A stretch of 64,000 nucleotides of DNA. Origin: Dongia_A sp035695765 (GTDB lineage: Bacteria; Pseudomonadota; Alphaproteobacteria; Dongiales; Dongiaceae). Under the pieces are notes generated by a model. It was not told the DNA's origin and made no database searches. It saw nothing but the letters and a program-made list of their open reading frames with translations. The position numbers were made by a program, and so were the translations under genes. This document shows positions 61,255 to 64,000 of the stretch, piece after piece. The stretch is from NCBI GenBank assembly GCA_035695765.1, contig DASRRI010000134.1:105086-169085 (forward strand). The letters run 5' to 3'. Position 1 is the first letter of the stretch. The number at the start of each line of letters is the position of its first letter.

Positions 61255-61674
61255 ATGTTCGAGCGGATCGCGATCGCACACGACGGGTCGGACGGCGCCG
61301 CCAGGGCCTTCGCGGCCGCCCTGGATCTGGCGAAGCGCCACAAGGCGCGCCTGCTCATGGTCTCGGTCGAGGAGCTGCCGCGCTTTCCGACCACGATGGA
61401 CGAGTTGGTGGAGGAAAGCGAGGAAGCCGGTCACCGTTTTGCCCAGCTGATCGAAACCTGCCAGGCGCAGGCCCGCATCAAGCGGGTCAAGGTGGAACCC
61501 CACGTCGTTCCGGGCCACGCTGTGACCAGTATCGTTGAATTCGTCGAACAGAACCGATGCGACCTGCTGGTCGTCGGTTTCATGGGCCATTCGGCACTCT
61601 ACAATCGGCTGATCGGCGGCACGACCGACCGCTTGGTGGAACTCGCGCCGTGCGCGATCCTGGTCGTAAAATGA
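61255..61674 (+). CDS. Universal stress protein (UspA family)
   Basis: A 139-residue UspA protein. IAIAHDGSDGAARAFAAALDLA opens it (shown in part). The ATP-binding loop reads VGFMGHSALYNRLIGGTTDRLVE (core G-x2-G-x9-G, ~107), so it is probably an ATP-binding type. It begins 1 nt after the antiporter stop, and likely is a soluble regulator or partner of it, as UspA proteins often are near CPA transporters. Confidence 0.88.
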   Translation: MFERIAIAHDGSDGAARAFAAALDLAKRHKARLLMVSVEELPRFPTTMDELVEESEEAGHRFAQLIETCQAQARIKRVKVEPHVVPGHAVTSIVEFVEQNRCDLLVVGFMGHSALYNRLIGGTTDRLVELAPCAILVVK

Positions 61675-61731
61675 CGAATCGCTCCCCGATTCGACGGGTG
61701 GGCGCGGACCTGGCAGTCGGAAGAGGAAAGA

Positions 61732-62124
61732 ATGTCACCGGTCATCGCACTCTGGGTGGCACTTGGCAGCGCCTTGGGCGGCGTCGTCCGTTACTGGTGC
61801 TCGGGCGTCATCGCACGGCATTTCGGCGAAACCTTCCCGTGGGGTACGCTGACCGTCAATGTGGCCGGATCTTTCCTGATCGGCCTCATCGCCACACTCT
61901 CGGGGGTCGACGGTCGTTTCATCATCCCGGCCGAGGCACGCCAGTTCCTGATGGTCGGCATCCTGGGCGGCTTCACCACGTTCTCGTCCTTCAGCCTGCA
62001 GACGCTGACCCTGGCGCGCGATGGACAATGGCTCCTGGTCGGCGCGAACATCGTAGGCTCGGTGGTGTTGTGCCTGGTGATGGTCTGGGCTGGGCACGCA
62101 CTCGCAACCCTCATCAATCGATAG
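61732..62124 (+). CDS. crcB: Fluoride exporter CrcB (Fluc)
   Basis: A 130-residue four-helix membrane protein that forms dimeric fluoride channels. GSALGGVVRYWCSG (~11), TLTVNVAGSFLIGL (~40, pore Asn), and GILGGFTTFSSFSLQT (~75, sodium site and Phe box) are diagnostic. AGAGGAAAG precedes the ATG. Controlled by the riboswitch at 58.9 kb if transcription runs through. Confidence 0.96.
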   Translation: MSPVIALWVALGSALGGVVRYWCSGVIARHFGETFPWGTLTVNVAGSFLIGLIATLSGVDGRFIIPAEARQFLMVGILGGFTTFSSFSLQTLTLARDGQWLLVGANIVGSVVLCLVMVWAGHALATLINR

Positions 62125-62133
62125 GAGGCAGCC

Positions 62134-62478
62134 ATGCAGGTTCCAAAGGACGCCATGCTGCTGCGCATTTTCCTGGGCGAAAGCGACAAGACCGGCCACC
62201 GGCCGCTCTATGAGGAGATCGTGCTGAAAGCGCGCGAGGCGCACCTCGCCGGCGCGACCGTCCTGCGCGGGCCGATGGGGTTCGGCCATTCCAGCACGCT
62301 CCACACGGCGAAGATCCTGCGCCTGTCGGAAGACCTGCCGATGGTGATCGAGATCGTCGATGCGGAGGACAAGATCCGCGCCTTCCTGGACCGGATCGAG
62401 CCGATCATGGGCGCCGGCCTCATCACGCTGGAGCGCGTGCAGGTCTTACGCTACGGCACCGAGGCGCCCGCCGAATAG
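62134..62478 (+). CDS. DUF190 protein, CrcB partner
   Basis: A 114-residue PII-like fold protein of the DUF190 family. MLLRIFLGESDKTGHRPLYEEIV, GATVLRGPMGFGHSST and IVDAEDKIRAFLDRIEPIM (shown in part) are family signatures. DUF190 proteins are regularly encoded next to crcB and are thought to sense nucleotides or regulate the channel. AGGAGG lies just before the ATG; 9 nt separate it from crcB. Confidence 0.9.
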   Translation: MQVPKDAMLLRIFLGESDKTGHRPLYEEIVLKAREAHLAGATVLRGPMGFGHSSTLHTAKILRLSEDLPMVIEIVDAEDKIRAFLDRIEPIMGAGLITLERVQVLRYGTEAPAE

Positions 62479-62487
62479 AGCGCTGCG

Positions 62488-63471
62488 TCAGTCGATTGTC
62501 ACGACGACATTGCCGATAGAGTTGCCGCTCTCCACCGCCTGGTGCGCCTCGGCGATCCGATCCAGCGGATAGGTCTCCGCGATGGCGTGCACCAGCGCGC
62601 CTTGCACCAGCGCCTGGTTGATGTCCTGGATCGATTGCCGGCGCGCCGCCTCGGGCAGGATATAGACCAGCACCAGGCGCAACGTGATTCCCTGGAACAT
62701 CATGGCATAGAAAGGCAGCTTCGGCTCCATCACCGCCGATGAGGCGTAGGTTGCGATCACGCCGTTGATCTTGAGGCAGGCGAGGGTGGTCTGGAGGTTG
62801 CCGCCGAACTCGACCTCGATCACGCGGTCGGCTCCTTGGCCTTTGGTGATGTCCTTCACCGCCTGCGCGACTTCCTCGCTCTTGTAGTTCACGATGTAGT
62901 CGGCGCCCGCTGCCTTGGCATGCGCTGCCTTGTCCGCGCCGCTGACTGTTGCGATCACCCTGGCGCCGCCCCAGCGCGCAAGCTGGATGGCATAGTGCCC
63001 GACCGCGCCCGCGCCGCCCGTCACCAGGATGGTCTGCCCCGCCACCGGCCCGTCCGCGAACACGCAGCGATGGGCCGTCATCGCCGGGATGCCGAGGCAC
63101 GCGCCCGCTTCGTACGGCACGCCATCCGGCAGATGCGGCGCCTGGAACGAGGGCAGGGCGATATACTCCGCCGCTGTCCCGAACGGCCGCTGCCATTGCC
63201 CGTTCCACAGCCACACCCGTTCGCCCACCCGCGCGGGATCGACGCCCGCGCCGATCGCCTCGATCACGCCCGCCCCGTCGCTGTGAGGGATGACGCGCGG
63301 ATAGCTCATCTTGGCGCGCAACCCGGTGCGCGATTTGACGTCCGACGGATTGACGCCCGAAGCCTTGATGCGCACAAGCACCTCGCCCGGCCCGGGCGTG
63401 GGGATCGGCAGCTCCGCGACTTGCAGCACCTCGTCGGCGGATCCGTTGCGGTCGTAGAAGGCGGCTTTCAT
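62488..63471 (-). CDS. NADPH:quinone reductase-type MDR oxidoreductase
   Basis: A 327-residue zinc-free medium-chain dehydrogenase. RIKASGVNPSDVKSRTG (~35), the NADPH loop VTGGAGAVGHYAIQLA (~148), and an AGADYIVNYK turn (~190) match quinone oxidoreductases; the Cys and His zinc ligands of alcohol dehydrogenases are absent. It likely reduces quinones or enones in the cytoplasm. It converges on DUF190 (9 nt between stops) and is divergent from the truncated gene at 63.5 kb. Confidence 0.88.
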   Translation of the reverse strand: MKAAFYDRNGSADEVLQVAELPIPTPGPGEVLVRIKASGVNPSDVKSRTGLRAKMSYPRVIPHSDGAGVIEAIGAGVDPARVGERVWLWNGQWQRPFGTAAEYIALPSFQAPHLPDGVPYEAGACLGIPAMTAHRCVFADGPVAGQTILVTGGAGAVGHYAIQLARWGGARVIATVSGADKAAHAKAAGADYIVNYKSEEVAQAVKDITKGQGADRVIEVEFGGNLQTTLACLKINGVIATYASSAVMEPKLPFYAMMFQGITLRLVLVYILPEAARRQSIQDINQALVQGALVHAIAETYPLDRIAEAHQAVESGNSIGNVVVTID

Positions 63472-63485
63472 GCGATCACTAGGCG

Positions 63486-63516
63486 TTGATGAACCTTTTC
63501 AAACCCTACTTATACT
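63486..63516 (+). promoter_or_regulatory. Putative promoter of the interrupted gene
   Basis: TTGATG (63486-63491) and TATACT (63511-63516) are spaced by 19 nt, with a second overlapping TATACT at 63516-63521. The stretch is unusually A/T-rich for this window and points rightward to the GAGGGGG ribosome-binding site at 63527. Confidence 0.5.
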
Positions 63517-63538
63517 ATACTGATCCGAGGGGGCCAGA

Positions 63539-63861
63539 TTGCACCAGACCTTTGCAAGCCGCTATCGCGAGCGGTCGTATCAGCGAGCGGCATCTTTCAT
63601 GATTCCATTGGCGACGTTTCTGCCGCCGATATGGCTTGCAATATCCGCCAGCCATGCAGCGGGTACCCGATACATAGAACAACGCCTGATAGCGGCCGAA
63701 TCCAAGAATGCAGAACCAGTTGCGGGAGACATTGTCTGGGTCACCGGCAAGGTGGAGGCCAGTCCGATTGCTCTCCCGGACTATCTGAGTGGCCTTCAGA
63801 ATTCGCTGATGGTGACGAAGAGGTCCGAATATTGGTATCGGAAGCGCAATCTATGGCGCAC
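63539..63861 (+). pseudogene. TMEM43-like membrane protein, 3-prime end cut by an IS
   Basis: GAGGGGG at 63527-63533 leads to a TTG start at 63539. The frame encodes a basic N terminus (HQTFASRYRERSYQ), a membrane helix (~21-40) and then GDIVWVTGKVEASPIALPDY and KRSEYWYRKRN, which resemble the repeated module of TMEM43-family proteins (VTGxL, PL, then a mEYWQW-like motif). About 108 residues remain. At 63862 the sequence switches to an IS end, so the C-terminal part is missing or lies beyond the window. An ATG at 63599 inside the helix is a poorer start. Confidence 0.55.
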
Positions 63862-64000
63862 TAGGGCCTGTGGACATTTATTGGAGGACGAGGAGCGCGC
63901 TGCGGAGCTGGATCATGGCGGCGAAGCTGCTGTCGGTTTTTTCGTAGCGCGTGGCGAGACGGCGGAACGCCTTGAGATGACAGAAGAAGTTTTCGACGAG
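63862..64000 (-). mobile_element. IS5-family insertion sequence, one end only
   Basis: The transposase 3-prime end is followed by a short tail GGGCCTGTGGACATTTATTGG that behaves as the outer terminus, next to a CTAG that may be part of the target site. The other end, target duplication and full inverted repeats lie outside the window, so group assignment is not possible. Confidence 0.75.
63878..64000 (-). CDS. IS5-family transposase, C-terminal fragment
   Basis: The last 40 codons of a DDE transposase, open at the window edge. VENFFCHLKAFRRLATRYEK is the Y-x2-R-x3-E/K region with the third catalytic Glu (VEN), as in IS5 transposases (typical form IERFF..LKxFRRIATRYDK). The TAA stop is at 63880-63878. 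The gene reads leftward from beyond the right edge. Confidence 0.88.
   Translation of the reverse strand, partial: LVENFFCHLKAFRRLATRYEKTDSSFAAMIQLRSALLVLQ

Overview
The window is GC-rich chromosomal DNA of an alphaproteobacterium. The evidence is the gene order tsaB-rimI-mucR-fur-olsB-olsA-miaB-phoH-ybeY-corC-lnt-XRE-metK-trmB, together with a Ros/MucR zinc-finger regulator, a CarD protein, a 7Fe FdxA ferredoxin and ornithine-lipid genes. A Rhodospirillales-like soil or plant-associated bacterium would fit, but no rRNA or tRNA is present to settle this. Because the DNA is GC-rich, long antisense open frames shadow nearly every gene; these were discarded.

Layout. 0.2-7.4 kb: a small membrane protein, a HerA-type ATPase, an NdvB/NdvC-like beta-glucan pair (GH17-GT2 synthase plus GH17 membrane protein) and a multiply frameshifted RDD-family pseudogene. 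7.5-12.6 kb: a tryptophan 2-monooxygenase-like flavoenzyme, a pair of putative cell-wall enzymes (lysozyme-superfamily and DUF2272), and a B12-binding radical SAM protein of HpnP/DUF4070 type. 12.9-22.1 kb: an RTX island with a beta-helix/RTX protein that lacks a canonical start codon, convergent with a 1935-residue RTX protein carrying two seven-repeat FG-GAP propellers and a TIGR03032/DUF4915 protein 5 nt behind it. 22.5-24.5 kb: a C45 Ntn-hydrolase and a nitrilase. 24.6-24.9 kb: a candidate structured RNA with a strong terminator. 25-31.4 kb: a sugar-modification cluster (GT4 glycosyltransferase, PLP aminotransferase, Gfo/Idh dehydrogenase, LpxD-like acyltransferase), then a sulfotransferase and an ATP-grasp protein on the other strand. 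31.5-36.7 kb: a ParDE-like module, proline iminopeptidase, an M48 lipoprotein protease and a membrane adenylate cyclase.

36.7-57.4 kb is mostly one strand of housekeeping genes: a catalytically degenerate phosphoesterase, carD, fdxA, an S4 protein, a SUV3-like helicase, trmB, metK, an XRE regulator, lnt, corC, ybeY, phoH, miaB, olsA, olsB, fur, mucR, rimI, tsaB, a histidine kinase and nfu, with a VanX-like dipeptidase inserted on the other strand. A soluble class III cyclase follows at 57.6 kb.

58.9-62.5 kb is a fluoride-resistance operon. A fluoride riboswitch with a readable antiterminator/terminator switch is followed by a 20-codon leader ORF, a COG4280 membrane protein, a 76-residue membrane protein, a CPA2-type antiporter, a UspA protein, CrcB and DUF190. 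The window ends with a quinone reductase and a TMEM43-like gene cut by an IS5-family element that runs off the right edge.

The most notable points are the duplicated propeller-RTX architecture with its DUF4915 partner, the candidate RNA at 24.6-24.9 kb, the acylamino-sugar cassette, the pseudo-phosphatase beside carD, and the leader ORF in the fluoride operon.
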